A DNA stretch of 64,000 bases from a virus: IMG/VR virus record IMGVR_UViG_3300006162_000012, positions 1-64,000 of that record. The stretch is one strand, 5' to 3'. The notes beneath the pieces are model-generated. The model ran no database searches. It worked only from the letters and a program-made list of their open reading frames with translations, and was not told the origin of the DNA. Both the position numbers and the translations under genes were made by a program. Below are positions 1 to 6,697 of this stretch, piece by piece (the stretch's first letter is position 1; the number at the start of each line of letters is the position of its first letter).

Positions 1-33
1 CGCGCCCGCGTTGCGCTAGGGGAGGGATGAGGG

Positions 34-231
34 ATGAAACGAGAGACACTGAAAACTATCGCCAAAGAGACAGATATCGCGCTTTCAGTCTTGCACGACA
101 TGGTTAGCCGGTTGTCGATTTCGAGCGAACCAGGCAAATCGCTTTTGCTCATTATCGCGCTTCTAGAAGAACGCCAGTTTGCCCAAAAAGAGGCGTTGGA
201 CCTTACACGCGAGGACGGCGACGATGACTGA
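34..231 (+). CDS. Small hypothetical protein (65 aa)
   Basis: I do not recognise this family. The 65-residue product is mostly helical in character, with a Leu/Ile-rich patch near residues 35-45 and an acidic C-terminus ending in several Asp. The purine-rich GGAGGGATGAGGG just before the ATG gives a plausible Shine-Dalgarno. It opens a plus-strand run of tiny genes, and its stop overlaps the start of the next, interrupted, ORF at 224, a layout typical of translational coupling. Function unknown; probably a non-essential accessory gene. Confidence 0.5.
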   Translation: MKRETLKTIAKETDIALSVLHDMVSRLSISSEPGKSLLLIIALLEERQFAQKEALDLTREDGDDD

Positions 232-439
232 CAAATCATCCCTCGCCTAAATCAAGGCGCTGATTGTGGAGGCGCAGGCAACGCAAAGGAAAAAGCGGCT
301 GGCCGGTCGTGTATGGCGCCTCGAAGCCCTCCGCGAATGCGAGGCGATTGTGAGCGCGGAAGGGAAGCATGATCCTGTGTCTGAACAAAACAAAGCTGCG
401 GCACGATGGGCAAGCGTCGCCCCTGACGAAATTGGGTGA
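224..439 (+). pseudogene. Interrupted small ORF with an in-frame TAA
   Basis: An ATG at 224 overlaps the preceding stop and opens a frame that meets TAA at 248-250 after eight codons. The same frame then stays open to TGA at 437-439, giving a coherent Lys/Arg/Glu-rich, helix-like sequence of about 62 residues. Without the TAA the ORF would be 71 codons and would abut the next gene. It may be a nonsense-mutated gene, or translation may restart at the GTG at 266. Other genes here also end in TAA, so general stop recoding is unlikely. Confidence 0.45.
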
Positions 440-444
440 TAGGC

Positions 445-696
445 ATGAAGAAGCTGACTAAGGCGCAATCGTTGGCGCTCACCAAGCTTGTGCAACACGG
501 AGGCACCGGCGTCATGCTCAAAAACGGGTGCGTCCTCGCTGGCGGGGAAGTGCTTCGCGCGGGTGACGATCCCGGCGATGATGACCCTAAGGATAAATTT
601 CAGCGTTCGACATGGGTGGCGCTTGCTCTCGCAGGAGCGGTGACGATCTTCAGAGGGCGCGTGAATGTGAAGGAGCCCGACCATGAAAAAGCTTAG
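445..696 (+). CDS. Small hypothetical protein (83 aa)
   Basis: Unrecognised 83-residue protein. I chose the ATG at 445 over the GTG at 436 because GGTGAT lies at a suitable distance upstream of it. The N-terminal half (KLTKAQSLALTKLV then Gly-rich) looks like a small folded unit, followed by an acidic segment and a hydrophobic stretch (WVALALAGAVTIF, about residues 55-67) that could be a weak membrane segment. The C-terminus overlaps the next gene by 14 bp. No function is proposed. Confidence 0.5.
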   Translation: MKKLTKAQSLALTKLVQHGGTGVMLKNGCVLAGGEVLRAGDDPGDDDPKDKFQRSTWVALALAGAVTIFRGRVNVKEPDHEKA

Positions 697-1018
697 CGAT
701 AGGTTTGAGGTTGCATTGAAGTTGACACGCAGCGATGCTGAGAAAGCTATCATAGGCCTTGTTCAAAGTCATTTCATCGACATCCTCGCCGCACTCCGCG
801 CCCATGAAGCGGAGCCGACGTTGCTGGTCAATGACGAAATCGGGGTCATATCATTCCAGACCGAGGATTGCCCTATCGTCGCAAAGCCGCTGTTCCCCGG
901 CGTCCATCATTACATTGATAAACTGCGCGCGTTCGACGGGAGGCTTGTCGGGGTGCAGTTTTGGGCCAGATCAAAATCGCCTCCTGCCCGCCCCCTTCCC
1001 CCACCGCCAAAGGAGTGA
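683..1018 (+). CDS. Hypothetical protein with Pro-rich C-terminus (111 aa)
   Basis: Unrecognised soluble protein of 111 residues whose ATG overlaps the end of the preceding gene. The first 90 residues mix helix (residues 1-45) and beta-like sequence. The last 15 are a low-complexity proline tail (PPARPLPPPPKE). An overlapping alternative frame at 759-1025 looks like a shadow because its composition is irregular and it lacks a ribosome binding site. Function unknown. Confidence 0.5.
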   Translation: MKKLSDRFEVALKLTRSDAEKAIIGLVQSHFIDILAALRAHEAEPTLLVNDEIGVISFQTEDCPIVAKPLFPGVHHYIDKLRAFDGRLVGVQFWARSKSPPARPLPPPPKE

Positions 1019-1021
1019 GAC

Positions 1022-1219
1022 ATGAAAGCCTTACGCATCGCTTGGGCAGTTTTAACGACCGGGGGCTTCGCGCTCATCGTCCTTCGCGCTTGGATGTTTT
1101 ATTGCGATGATCGGCCTTTGCCACAGGATACTACATGGTTACTGTTTCTGTGGGCATTCGTTGGCAGCGGTCAATATGCGACGGATTGTTGGGATAAAGT
1201 TTTTGGAGACCCCCAATGA
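1022..1219 (+). CDS. Small membrane protein (65 aa)
   Basis: A 65-residue protein with two hydrophobic segments, about residues 5-26 (IAWAVLTTGGFALIVLRAWM) and 38-52 (TWLLFLWAFVGSG), consistent with a helical hairpin in the inner membrane. It starts three bases after the previous stop, with GGAGTGAG upstream as a possible Shine-Dalgarno. It could be an accessory membrane protein such as a superinfection-exclusion or holin-like factor, but nothing in the sequence decides this. Confidence 0.5.
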   Translation: MKALRIAWAVLTTGGFALIVLRAWMFYCDDRPLPQDTTWLLFLWAFVGSGQYATDCWDKVFGDPQ

Positions 1220-1232
1220 CAAGGAATGAGAC

Positions 1233-1463
1233 GTGAGAATCGAGCAAGAAATCTTGACCGTTCTCGCGTCCGATGGCGGACGCGGAATGACAGCGCACGA
1301 AGTGTGGGTCGAGCATGGCGTGGGTGCGCTGAGGTCCACCAAGGACTATCTTTTAAAACTTTCCCGCCAAGGCCGAGTGGATCGCAAATCATTCATGCGA
1401 CAAACCCAAGCCGGACTTGCTTCCGTCTACTTCCTGGAATCCGCCAATGACAAACAGACCTGA
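1233..1463 (+). CDS. Putative winged-helix protein (76 aa)
   Basis: I read this from GTG at 1233 with AAGGA seven bases upstream. The 76 residues follow the pattern of a small winged helix: helix (residues 1-13), a helix-turn-helix-like stretch (MTAHEVWVEHG then ALRSTKDYLLKLSRQGRV, about 19-49), then a beta wing (ASVYFLE). This suggests DNA binding and a regulatory role, but the assignment rests on pattern only. The 3' end overlaps the next ORF. Confidence 0.45.
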   Translation: MRIEQEILTVLASDGGRGMTAHEVWVEHGVGALRSTKDYLLKLSRQGRVDRKSFMRQTQAGLASVYFLESANDKQT

Positions 1464-1707
1464 ATACGACGCGCTGCGTGAAGAGTGTGCTCAGATAATT
1501 CTTCACGCTTTGGACCACGATCAATCGGCAGTTTGCGACGATAGCCCCGATGAAATGGCGGGAGCCATCCTCGCCCATGTCTACCGCACCTTGCAGACGG
1601 TGACGCCGGATATGAGAGAAGCAATTTTCTGCATCCGATATGCCGACAGCGACGATGTTTGGCTTGCGGGGCTCGCCGCCTCGCCGCTCAATCCTGGAAA
1701 AACGTGA
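1447..1707 (+). CDS. Hypothetical protein (86 aa)
   Basis: Unrecognised 86-residue acidic protein starting at ATG 1447 inside the end of the preceding gene. It is predicted mainly helical, with several Asp and Cys residues (Cys at about 14, 30 and 62) and no clear motif. The stop overlaps the next start (TGATG). Its placement in a chain of coupled small genes supports it being a real coding region, but no function can be given. Confidence 0.45.
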   Translation: MTNRPEYDALREECAQIILHALDHDQSAVCDDSPDEMAGAILAHVYRTLQTVTPDMREAIFCIRYADSDDVWLAGLAASPLNPGKT

Positions 1708-1967
1708 TGTCTGTTTTCTTCCTCGTGATGGGTTTCCTTTTAGCTGAGTCGACGTTTTGCGTCGCGATGTTTGTCGTGAGCCTTTTCAAGCTCGCTTTCG
1801 CGATAGCCCAATTCGCTTTTTGGGCCGGCGCAGCTGCATTGTTCTTCGCTGTGTGGTGGTCGGCGGAATTCATCCGCGGATTAGGTCTTTTTATTTGGTT
1901 CATATACCAAGAATGGAAAGCCCTCCGGGAAGATCTCCTGCGGCTTCCGCCGCCGGGCGCAAAATAG
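1707..1967 (+). CDS. Small membrane protein (86 aa)
   Basis: Starts at ATG 1707, overlapping the preceding TGA. The protein is very hydrophobic from residue 1 to about 62. I see two or three possible transmembrane helices (about 2-26, 31-49 and 53-66) rich in Phe, Ala and Val, then a short amphipathic helix and a Pro-rich basic tail. It is probably an inner-membrane protein of unknown role. It is the last gene before the phage-type promoter box at 1967. Confidence 0.5.
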   Translation: MSVFFLVMGFLLAESTFCVAMFVVSLFKLAFAIAQFAFWAGAAALFFAVWWSAEFIRGLGLFIWFIYQEWKALREDLLRLPPPGAK

Positions 1968-1996
1968 GGGGTTTACTTCCTTTTTATGGCTATGAT
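1967..1996 (+). promoter_or_regulatory. Candidate phage promoter (GGGGTTTAC box)
   Basis: GGGGGTTTACTT begins at 1967 and TATGAT follows at 1991-1996, giving 13 nt between TTTACT and the -10-like hexamer. The same box recurs upstream of five other plus-strand transcription units in this window. It lies 33 bp upstream of the ATG at 2029, which has AGAGGAGG as ribosome binding site. The spacing is too short for TTTACT to be an ordinary sigma-70 -35 hexamer. Confidence 0.55.
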
Positions 1997-2028
1997 AAAA
2001 AAAATACGCCTAAAGAGGAGGCCTTAAA

Positions 2029-2382
2029 ATGCAAACCGGTTCGTTCGTCAATTTGATCATGTCCGGCAACAAAAATTCTGAACTTCCCAAGGTCGGCGAC
2101 GGCGCGACGATCCTCCATTGGACGGATCGGACGGCGGGGACAGTCATTTCGGTCAGCGAAAAGGCGATCGAAGTCCAAGAAGACAAAGACGTTCGGACAG
2201 ATAAGAACGGGATGTCCGACTCGCAAGAGTATGAGTATTCCCCCAATTCTCAAGGATGCCGTTGGATCTTCAAGCGCGTCGCCCGCGGCAAGTACAAGGG
2301 TTTCTGGCGGGTGAACGGCCGGTCTGACGGAGAGGGTGTCCGCTTCGGCGAACGCGACAAATACTACGACTTCTCATTCTAA
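2029..2382 (+). CDS. Conserved-type hypothetical protein (117 aa)
   Basis: A 117-residue protein with a strong AGAGGAGG ribosome binding site. The pattern GDGATILHWTDRTAGTVI, then EYEYSPN and a C-terminal GERDKYYDFSF, resembles a small conserved protein of unknown function seen in phages and bacteria. The likely fold is a beta barrel with a phage-type surface, but I cannot name a reaction. It appears to be transcribed alone, between the promoter at 1967 and the terminator at 2392, so it is an independently controlled single-gene unit. Confidence 0.6.
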   Translation: MQTGSFVNLIMSGNKNSELPKVGDGATILHWTDRTAGTVISVSEKAIEVQEDKDVRTDKNGMSDSQEYEYSPNSQGCRWIFKRVARGKYKGFWRVNGRSDGEGVRFGERDKYYDFSF

Positions 2383-2391
2383 TCCACGATC

Positions 2392-2420
2392 CCCCGGGCT
2401 TCGGCCCGGGGTTTCCTTCT
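2392..2420 (+). terminator. Intrinsic terminator with UUCG loop
   Basis: An 8-bp GC-only stem (CCCCGGGC, 2392-2399, paired with 2404-2411) closes a TTCG tetraloop and is followed by TTTCCTTCTT. It sits 10 bp after the stop at 2382. The run is interrupted by C, so some read-through into the following mini-ORFs is possible. Confidence 0.75.
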
Positions 2421-2435
2421 TACGGAGAAATCGAA

Positions 2436-2540
2436 ATGTCTAAGCTTCAGCGTATTTATAGGGAGCTCCGCAAAACGCTCAATCGGGCTGACGCCCGTTA
2501 TGCCGCTCCCCGCCTCCTCTATTTCTGGAGAAACTTATGA
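2436..2540 (+). CDS. Mini-ORF (34 aa)
   Basis: ATG at 2436 with GGAGAAA upstream encodes a 34-residue basic peptide (rich in Arg and Tyr; begins MSKLQRIYRELRKTL), probably one amphipathic helix. It ends in ATGA, overlapping the start of the next mini-ORF. It is listed because the ribosome binding site and the stop/start coupling recur through four consecutive ORFs. Function unknown. Confidence 0.4.
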   Translation: MSKLQRIYRELRKTLNRADARYAAPRLLYFWRNL

Positions 2541-2680
2541 GCCAGCATGACGACGACCTCGACCTCCCGCTCACGAAGTTTGAAAAATTGATCTTCGTCA
2601 TCGTGGTCGGGAGCCTTTCGTCGATCGTCGGAGGCCTGGTCGGCTTCTATCTCGCGTGGGCTTCGGAGTGCTGGAAATGA
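2537..2680 (+). CDS. Small single-pass membrane protein (47 aa)
   Basis: Starts in ATGA overlap with the previous stop. Residues 1-17 are acidic and polar. Residues 18-43 (LIFVIVVGSLSSIVGGLVGF and on) form one clear transmembrane helix, so the orientation is likely N-out or N-in with a very short tail ending CWK. The gene ends in ATGA with the next start. It is a small membrane peptide of unknown role. Confidence 0.5.
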   Translation: MSQHDDDLDLPLTKFEKLIFVIVVGSLSSIVGGLVGFYLAWASECWK

Positions 2681-2826
2681 ACGCTATATTCTTAAGCCTC
2701 CGCTACCTCCCGAATTTTCATGCTCAAATGGAAGCAGACGGCGTCGTCGGAGTCGTCGGCGTCGTGTTCGGGGGATATTCTACCCGCGTTATATCCATCC
2801 TTTTCGTTTGGGACGGGACCTTTTAA
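2677..2826 (+). CDS. Mini-ORF (49 aa)
   Basis: ATG at 2677 overlaps the previous stop, and the stop at 2824-2826 overlaps the next start. The 49 residues contain a Val/Gly-rich hydrophobic stretch (DGVVGVVGVVFGG, about 21-33). Unrecognised; it may be a small membrane-associated peptide. It is supported only by its position in the coupled chain. Confidence 0.35.
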   Translation: MNAIFLSLRYLPNFHAQMEADGVVGVVGVVFGGYSTRVISILFVWDGTF

Positions 2827-2936
2827 TGGAAGATTTTTTCTTCCTCTCGATCGGAGCGCTGGCCGCCTTGGCGCTCCGAGATGTCGTCCTGGAAATCAGG
2901 ATCTTGTGGCGGATGTTGGACTACGATCCCTACTGA
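2826..2936 (+). CDS. Mini-ORF (36 aa)
   Basis: ATG at 2826 shares its A with the preceding TAA. The 36-residue product has a hydrophobic N-terminal half (DFFFLSIGALAALALRDVV) and a charged C-terminus, consistent with a signal-anchor-like peptide. It ends 12 bp before the next gene. Function unknown. Confidence 0.35.
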   Translation: MEDFFFLSIGALAALALRDVVLEIRILWRMLDYDPY

Positions 2937-2948
2937 GGAGATAAAGCA

Positions 2949-3137
2949 ATGAACACTGCAGTCCTAGAAAAATTCGTCGCCGGCGAATGGATGGTCGTCC
3001 GTTCGTTGGCGTGGGGGACGGAAAAAGAAGCCGAGGCCGCCGTCAAAGAGCTGAAAGCTCAAAAAGAAGCCTGGCGAACGAAATACGTCCCTATGCGGGA
3101 CGTCCAGATGCGAGTGTTGAAGGAGCAAATGAAATGA
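2949..3137 (+). CDS. Small basic hypothetical protein (62 aa)
   Basis: ATG at 2949 has TGAGGAG nine bases upstream. The 62 residues start with a short beta-like segment (VLEKFVAGEWMVVRSLAWG), followed by a long Lys/Glu-rich helix (residues 24-60). It ends in ATGA with the next gene. Unrecognised. Confidence 0.5.
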   Translation: MNTAVLEKFVAGEWMVVRSLAWGTEKEAEAAVKELKAQKEAWRTKYVPMRDVQMRVLKEQMK

Positions 3138-3553
3138 AGGATATCTTCGTCAGCCTTTCCGATGAACTCGGAAACGCCCACAAGTTGGCGGCCCAAGCCC
3201 TCAACGAAGCGCAAGACACCTCTGGCGAGGCGATCTCGGAGGCGGTGAGGGAATACACCCTCGCCGTTTCGAACATCAATATCAAGCGCGCAGAAGCGCT
3301 CGAAGCTGTCGAAGCGCAACGGAAGAAGGACTCATCCGCTGCGCTCGAACAACTCAACCAGAAGATTGCTTTAGCGATCTCCGCCGCGAAGAGCAAGACC
3401 TTTTCTCTCACGAATGAGCAGGTTTCTTCAGCGGCAGCGACGGTCGAAGCGGCCAGCGCTATCGGGACGAAGCGGATCGAGGATTTCAATGCGAAGTTCA
3501 ATCTTCTCGCCGGCGATCAACTACGCGCGTTGTTAGGCGAGCATCAAGCCTAA
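3134..3553 (+). CDS. Helical hypothetical protein (139 aa)
   Basis: I chose the ATG at 3134, overlapping the previous stop, rather than an upstream in-frame ATG that lies inside the preceding gene. The 139 residues are almost wholly helical, Ala/Glu/Lys-rich, with heptad-like spacing that suggests a coiled coil (about residues 30-125). It is the last plus-strand gene before the convergent terminators. Function unknown; a structural or DNA-associated role is possible. Confidence 0.5.
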   Translation: MKDIFVSLSDELGNAHKLAAQALNEAQDTSGEAISEAVREYTLAVSNINIKRAEALEAVEAQRKKDSSAALEQLNQKIALAISAAKSKTFSLTNEQVSSAAATVEAASAIGTKRIEDFNAKFNLLAGDQLRALLGEHQA

Positions 3554-3562
3554 AAAAACTGC

Positions 3563-3592
3563 AAAAAAATAGCCCCGCTTGACGGCGGGGCT
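3563..3592 (-). terminator. Intrinsic terminator of the late (minus) operon
   Basis: AGCCCCGC (3571-3578) pairs with GCGGGGCT (3585-3592) around a TTGACG loop. Read on the minus strand, the stem is followed by ATTTTTTTGC, a good U-run. It lies 130 bp beyond the end of the last minus-strand gene (3722) and would end the ~40 kb late transcript. Confidence 0.8.
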
Positions 3593-3660
3593 GTTGAAGT
3601 CTTGGTCTAAGGGCAGTGAGTCTAGGCGATAAAAAGGCAGGGACCTGTTTACCGGCGTGC

Positions 3661-3683
3661 AGATCCTACTATAGGATCTTTCC
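3661..3683 (+). terminator. Candidate terminator for the plus-strand small-gene unit
   Basis: AGATCCTA (3661-3668) and TAGGATCT (3672-3679) form a perfect 8-bp inverted repeat with a three-base loop, followed by TTTCC. It is weaker than the minus-strand terminator, but it is correctly placed to stop plus-strand transcription before it opposes the late operon. Confidence 0.5.
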
Positions 3684-3721
3684 GCAGGAAAAGAATACGC
3701 TTTTTCCCCTCAATTAGTAAA

Positions 3722-4081
3722 TCAAATTTTCCCTGTTATCTTCCCTTCGGAGCGCGCGCAATCAATGCGCCGCTGCGCGAAGAACGACGCCGTTTGCTCG
3801 ATGGCTATTCCGAGGAGAAGGATGATCACGAACGGCTTCGGCTTCGCATCCGCGGAGAAGGAGTCGAAGAAGACGAAGGCGGCGGCGCTCCCCTTGACGA
3901 CGACGCCTAATTGGGCCCAGCGCTTGAGCGCTGTTCCATCGTCCTTGTAGAGCCAATAGTTGAAGCGCTGCCATCCGACGGCGGCGAACACATAGGCTCC
4001 GAGGACCATCTCGATCCATGCCCAATCGTCAGCTGAAAGACGCTGCGTCATCCACCAGACAAATGAGTCGGAAAGGGTCAT
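3722..4081 (-). CDS. Membrane protein of the lysis region (119 aa)
   Basis: I place the start at ATG 4081, which overlaps the preceding stop (ATGA). The N-terminus has an amphipathic Trp-rich segment, then two or three hydrophobic helices (about residues 21-38, 60-75 and 83-102). It is the last gene of the late operon, next to a second multi-pass protein. It could be a holin, an antiholin or a superinfection-immunity protein; only the membrane topology can be seen. Confidence 0.5.
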   Translation of the reverse strand: MTLSDSFVWWMTQRLSADDWAWIEMVLGAYVFAAVGWQRFNYWLYKDDGTALKRWAQLGVVVKGSAAAFVFFDSFSADAKPKPFVIILLLGIAIEQTASFFAQRRIDCARSEGKITGKI

Positions 4082-4437
4082 GGCTTTTTGCTCCAAGGAA
4101 CAAGCCAACTAACGCCTTCAGTGTCGATCCGTTTCCAGACCGTGAGGATAATTTTCGTCCCCAAGATCGCCGCGACGAGCGCGGACATCGGCTTTGGGAA
4201 ACCTATGGACGAATTGATGTATGGCGCCGCCGTGACGCCGACCATCATGCCGAGAAACCAATGGACGATCATCGTGACGGCGGCGCGGTCGATTCCGATC
4301 GCCACGCCGCCCAATGATCCGCCGAACGCCATCGCCCAAATGGCTTTGTCGGGCTCGATTGAAGCCCCTAGGTTGATGATCGCCATGGCGACCGTGAGCA
4401 GACAGATTTTGATCCAAACGAGATAGTCGTCGCTCAC
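4078..4437 (-). CDS. Multi-pass membrane protein, holin candidate (119 aa)
   Basis: The 119 residues contain three or four hydrophobic helices (about 8-24, 32-50, 54-73 and 84-104) with short loops and a basic C-terminus (WSKKP). That size and layout match the broad holin-like class, which permeabilises the inner membrane so an endolysin without a signal sequence can reach the wall. The endolysin of this phage, about 1.4 kb upstream in the same operon, has no signal peptide and so needs such a partner. A different role cannot be excluded. Confidence 0.5.
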   Translation of the reverse strand: MSDDYLVWIKICLLTVAMAIINLGASIEPDKAIWAMAFGGSLGGVAIGIDRAAVTMIVHWFLGMMVGVTAAPYINSSIGFPKPMSALVAAILGTKIILTVWKRIDTEGVSWLVPWSKKP

Positions 4438-4480
4438 GGCGCTATTCCTTTCTCGCCGCTTTGAGTTGGCGGCTTTTAAT

Positions 4481-4783
4481 TTAAACGGAAGGCGCGGCGT
4501 CCTCTACTTGCGAAGCGCTGACGCTAGCGTTCCACGCGGCGGCGGCAGTCGCGGAAAGCGACTGGAGCGCCGAGAATTGATCCGCTGTCTTGTTCGGATT
4601 GTTGCTCAAGGCGTTGATGATCGCCTGAATGGCCGAGACGACGGCTGGAGCCGCGCCTTCGAGAAGCGGGACCGCCTTGGCGATCTGCGCGAGGACGTTG
4701 TCGATGGCCGCCGGCGCCATGGATTCGATTGTCGGCAGCAACGACATGAGCAAGTCGAGAATTACGGTGATGATCGGGGACAT
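4481..4783 (-). CDS. Ala-rich hypothetical protein of the lysis region (100 aa)
   Basis: An Ala/Leu/Ile-rich, entirely helical protein of 100 residues with a hydrophobic N-terminus (SPIITVILDLLMSLLP). It lacks a cleavable signal with a clear AXA site. It sits between a lipoprotein gene and holin-like genes. It might be a spanin-like or chaperone component, but no family is recognised. Confidence 0.4.
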   Translation of the reverse strand: MSPIITVILDLLMSLLPTIESMAPAAIDNVLAQIAKAVPLLEGAAPAVVSAIQAIINALSNNPNKTADQFSALQSLSATAAAAWNASVSASQVEDAAPSV

Positions 4784-4795
4784 GCGGGCGATTCC

Positions 4796-5176
4796 TTATT
4801 TCGCAGGGACGACGCTCTGGACCGACGCGATCGTCGCCTCCAGAACATTCAGCATCGAGACGGGCGCGGGAGCGCCGCCGTTGGCGGTCGAGTAGGAGAT
4901 CAGCGCGTTCAATTCGCTGTTACCTGCCGCGATCAGAGGAATGAGCTTCGCGGTGATCGCCGGGTCGCGGCAAAGCGGCGGCTTGTTCGTCGCCGAACAT
5001 TTTGCCTGATTGTTGTATGCCGTCGCGAGGCTTTCAGCGGCGACGAAGGCGTTGCCGGCGACGCTGATTTCAGTCGGCGTGACGGTGGTGCTGGTGACGG
5101 TTCCGATTGCGCCGAGTTGGGCGCAGCCCGATAAAAGCCCGAGCGCGAGAACGCCTGTCGTGATGATTTTGAGCAT
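4796..5176 (-). CDS. Predicted lipoprotein (126 aa)
   Basis: The N-terminus is a typical lipoprotein signal: basic residue, hydrophobic stretch, then a lipobox LLSGC with Cys at position 18. The mature protein of about 109 residues is Ala/Thr/Val-rich with two further Cys (about 60 and 69). Its location in the lysis region suggests an outer-membrane lipoprotein such as an o-spanin-like factor, but no inner-membrane spanin partner is obvious, so the role is open. Confidence 0.55.
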   Translation of the reverse strand: MLKIITTGVLALGLLSGCAQLGAIGTVTSTTVTPTEISVAGNAFVAAESLATAYNNQAKCSATNKPPLCRDPAITAKLIPLIAAGNSELNALISYSTANGGAPAPVSMLNVLEATIASVQSVVPAK

Positions 5177-5202
5177 GAGATTGTTCCTTTGAATGGGGTT
5201 GA

Positions 5203-5232
5203 CCGGCGAGCGGGGAGGCGACCGCTCGCCGG
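5203..5232 (-). promoter_or_regulatory. Strong intercistronic hairpin
   Basis: A perfect 10-bp stem (CCGGCGAGCG at 5203-5212 with its complement at 5223-5232) lies in the 107-bp gap between the holin-like gene ending at 5284 and the lipoprotein start at 5176. There is no U-run on either strand, so it is more likely an mRNA-processing or stability hairpin, or a partial terminator, than a full intrinsic terminator. Confidence 0.5.
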
Positions 5233-5283
5233 CAACTTCAAGAACGGGCGAGGTGAAGGGCGCGCCGTTTCGAGAAGCGGCGA

Positions 5284-5571
5284 TTACTTGAGCGGCGCGT
5301 TGACCTGCGGCGCGGGAGCAGATTCAGCGACGACCTTGACGCCGTTGTCAGCGGCGTTGACAGCGGCGATCTGAGCGGTCGGCGTGTGCTGCTGGAGCTT
5401 GTAAAAGCCGATGGCCGCTGCGACGCCGCCGCTGACGAGCAGTGTTATTTGGTTCGCCAAGGCGGTTTGATCGCCGCCGGGAATGACGCCCTTGTTGGCG
5501 GCATAGGTCGCGACGGCGGTCGCCGCGTAGCCGACTATCGTAGTCAGCAGGCTAAGAGTTTTGGGGTCCAT
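5284..5571 (-). CDS. Two-helix holin-like membrane protein (95 aa)
   Basis: The start at ATG 5571 gives MDPKTLSLLTTIVGYAATAV and onward. Residues about 6-26 and 38-56 are hydrophobic helices joined by a short loop (NKGVIPGGDQ), followed by an Ala/Gln-rich cytosolic tail. This is the usual size and topology of small holin-like proteins. It lies directly downstream of the endolysin in the operon. Upstream in-frame codons back to 5844 look non-coding. Confidence 0.55.
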   Translation of the reverse strand: MDPKTLSLLTTIVGYAATAVATYAANKGVIPGGDQTALANQITLLVSGGVAAAIGFYKLQQHTPTAQIAAVNAADNGVKVVAESAPAPQVNAPLK

Positions 5572-5840
5572 GGTGCGCTCCGAATGCTGGCGGGGGAATT
5601 CGGTTCGGCGAGCCAGCGTCGCCGAATGGTAGTTTTCTTTCAGCGTGGGCTGAGATATAAAAGCGACGCGAGGCGGCGTGGTAAGACACGCAGGCGCAAG
5701 GCGGTAATAGAGCCATGATCTGTTGTTACGGTAAAACGTTTCTTGACAGAGCCGAAGCCTTTGTCGTCGTGGGTAAACGACATTTGCAGGTAACTTTTTG
5801 ATCCTGAAAAGGATCAGACAGGCAATCCTGCCCTCGTGCA
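5572..5840 (-). other. Untranslated gap between endolysin and holin-like gene
   Basis: At 269 bp this is the longest gap within the late operon. It contains a perfect 8-bp hairpin (TTCGGCGA at 5604-5611 with 5619-5626), a second inverted repeat (TGATCC...GGATCA near 5788-5805) and a TTTACC-centred GTCGT/ACGAC repeat near 5770. I see no convincing ORF and no clear U-run. It probably carries translational or RNA-processing control of lysis timing. Confidence 0.4.
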
Positions 5841-6488
5841 TCACCCTCTCAAAGCCGCCTGCGTCGCGCGCCCCGCGATGCCGTCCGCGACCAAGCCGTG
5901 CGCCGCCTGGAACGCCTTGATCGCGGCGATCGTCTGCGGCCCGAGATCGCCGTCGACGTCGATCTTGGCGCCGTGAGTGTTAAGCGCGGCCTGAATTTCC
6001 TGGATCGACATCAAAGGGGCGCTAGGCGGGGCAGAGACAGGCGCCGGCTGGCTCGGATCGTCGGGGCGCAAGAATTGCGCGCGCTCGCCTTCGCGCCTGC
6101 TTTTAAGCACTGGCGGCTTCTCCCACATCAAAAACGCATCCGCGCAAGCCTGGACGTCGCCCGCGTTGAAAAAGTGAACCATGCTCGATCCGTCGAACCC
6201 GCCATCGCCGATGTTGAAGTCGACCGAGCAGAAGGCGTCGAACTGATTTTGCGTCATGGGGCGTTTGATGACGCTCTGGACGTTCGCTTCACTCTTGGCG
6301 ATGTCGAGCGCGAGAACGGCCAACACTTGATCGACCGTCCAGCCCTGTCCGACCCACACGGCGGGAGGGCCGCCCGTCGCCGCATGGCCGACGCCGTTCG
6401 TCGGGATGCCGCGCGTGTCGAGATAGCCGACCGTCTCGAAGCCCTCGCGGTGCATGATCGCTTGAAGGCCGGGGAGGGAGACTTTCAT
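5841..6488 (-). CDS. Endolysin: GH24 muramidase with peptidoglycan-binding domain
   Basis: The protein hydrolyses the glycan of peptidoglycan at the end of infection. Residues 1-140 match the T4-type lysozyme fold: the catalytic triad spacing Glu15-(8)-Asp24-(5)-Thr30 equals Glu11, Asp20 and Thr26 of T4 lysozyme, in the context HREGFETVGYLDTRGIPT and GVGHA. A Pro/Ala-rich linker (about 145-160) leads to a C-terminal peptidoglycan-binding domain with the DGDLGPQT and IAAIKAFQ pattern (about 165-215). There is no signal peptide or SAR helix, so release depends on a holin. It overlaps the preceding gene by four bases (ATGA). Confidence 0.9.
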   Translation of the reverse strand: MKVSLPGLQAIMHREGFETVGYLDTRGIPTNGVGHAATGGPPAVWVGQGWTVDQVLAVLALDIAKSEANVQSVIKRPMTQNQFDAFCSVDFNIGDGGFDGSSMVHFFNAGDVQACADAFLMWEKPPVLKSRREGERAQFLRPDDPSQPAPVSAPPSAPLMSIQEIQAALNTHGAKIDVDGDLGPQTIAAIKAFQAAHGLVADGIAGRATQAALRG

Positions 6489-6697
6489 TGCGGAAGGCCC
6501 TTGATCAGATGCCTGATCATGGATTCCGCTTGAGTCGCGTCGAGAAGATTGGTCCCGGTGGGAAACCGCTCGTATTGATGCTCGGTCCCCTTGTTCCCGA
6601 ACCGCTCAAACGAAATCCCGCCATCGGGCGAGAAGTTTTCAGGCAGCGGCCAAGCGAGAAAGCGGTCGACCATGCGTTCGATCTGTTCGTCTGTCAT
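6485..6697 (-). CDS. Hypothetical protein of the tail/lysis junction (70 aa)
   Basis: I choose ATG 6697, which overlaps the preceding stop (ATGA) and has GGGGA nine bases upstream; ATG 6706 is an alternative. The 70 residues (MTDEQIERMVDRFLAWPLPE and on, then FERFGNKGTEHQYERF and a helical C-terminus) resemble a small conserved phage protein of unknown function often found near endolysins. It is soluble with no obvious catalytic motif. Confidence 0.55.
   Translation of the reverse strand: MTDEQIERMVDRFLAWPLPENFSPDGGISFERFGNKGTEHQYERFPTGTNLLDATQAESMIRHLIKGLPQ

Noticed and set aside
1-30. Possible end of an upstream coding region (frame 1, stop TGA at 28-30)
   Set aside because: Only nine codons lie in the window, too few to support a gene.
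5743-5748. Consensus TTGACA on the plus strand in the endolysin-holin gap
   Set aside because: No -10 element at 16-18 nt and no plus-strand gene downstream.
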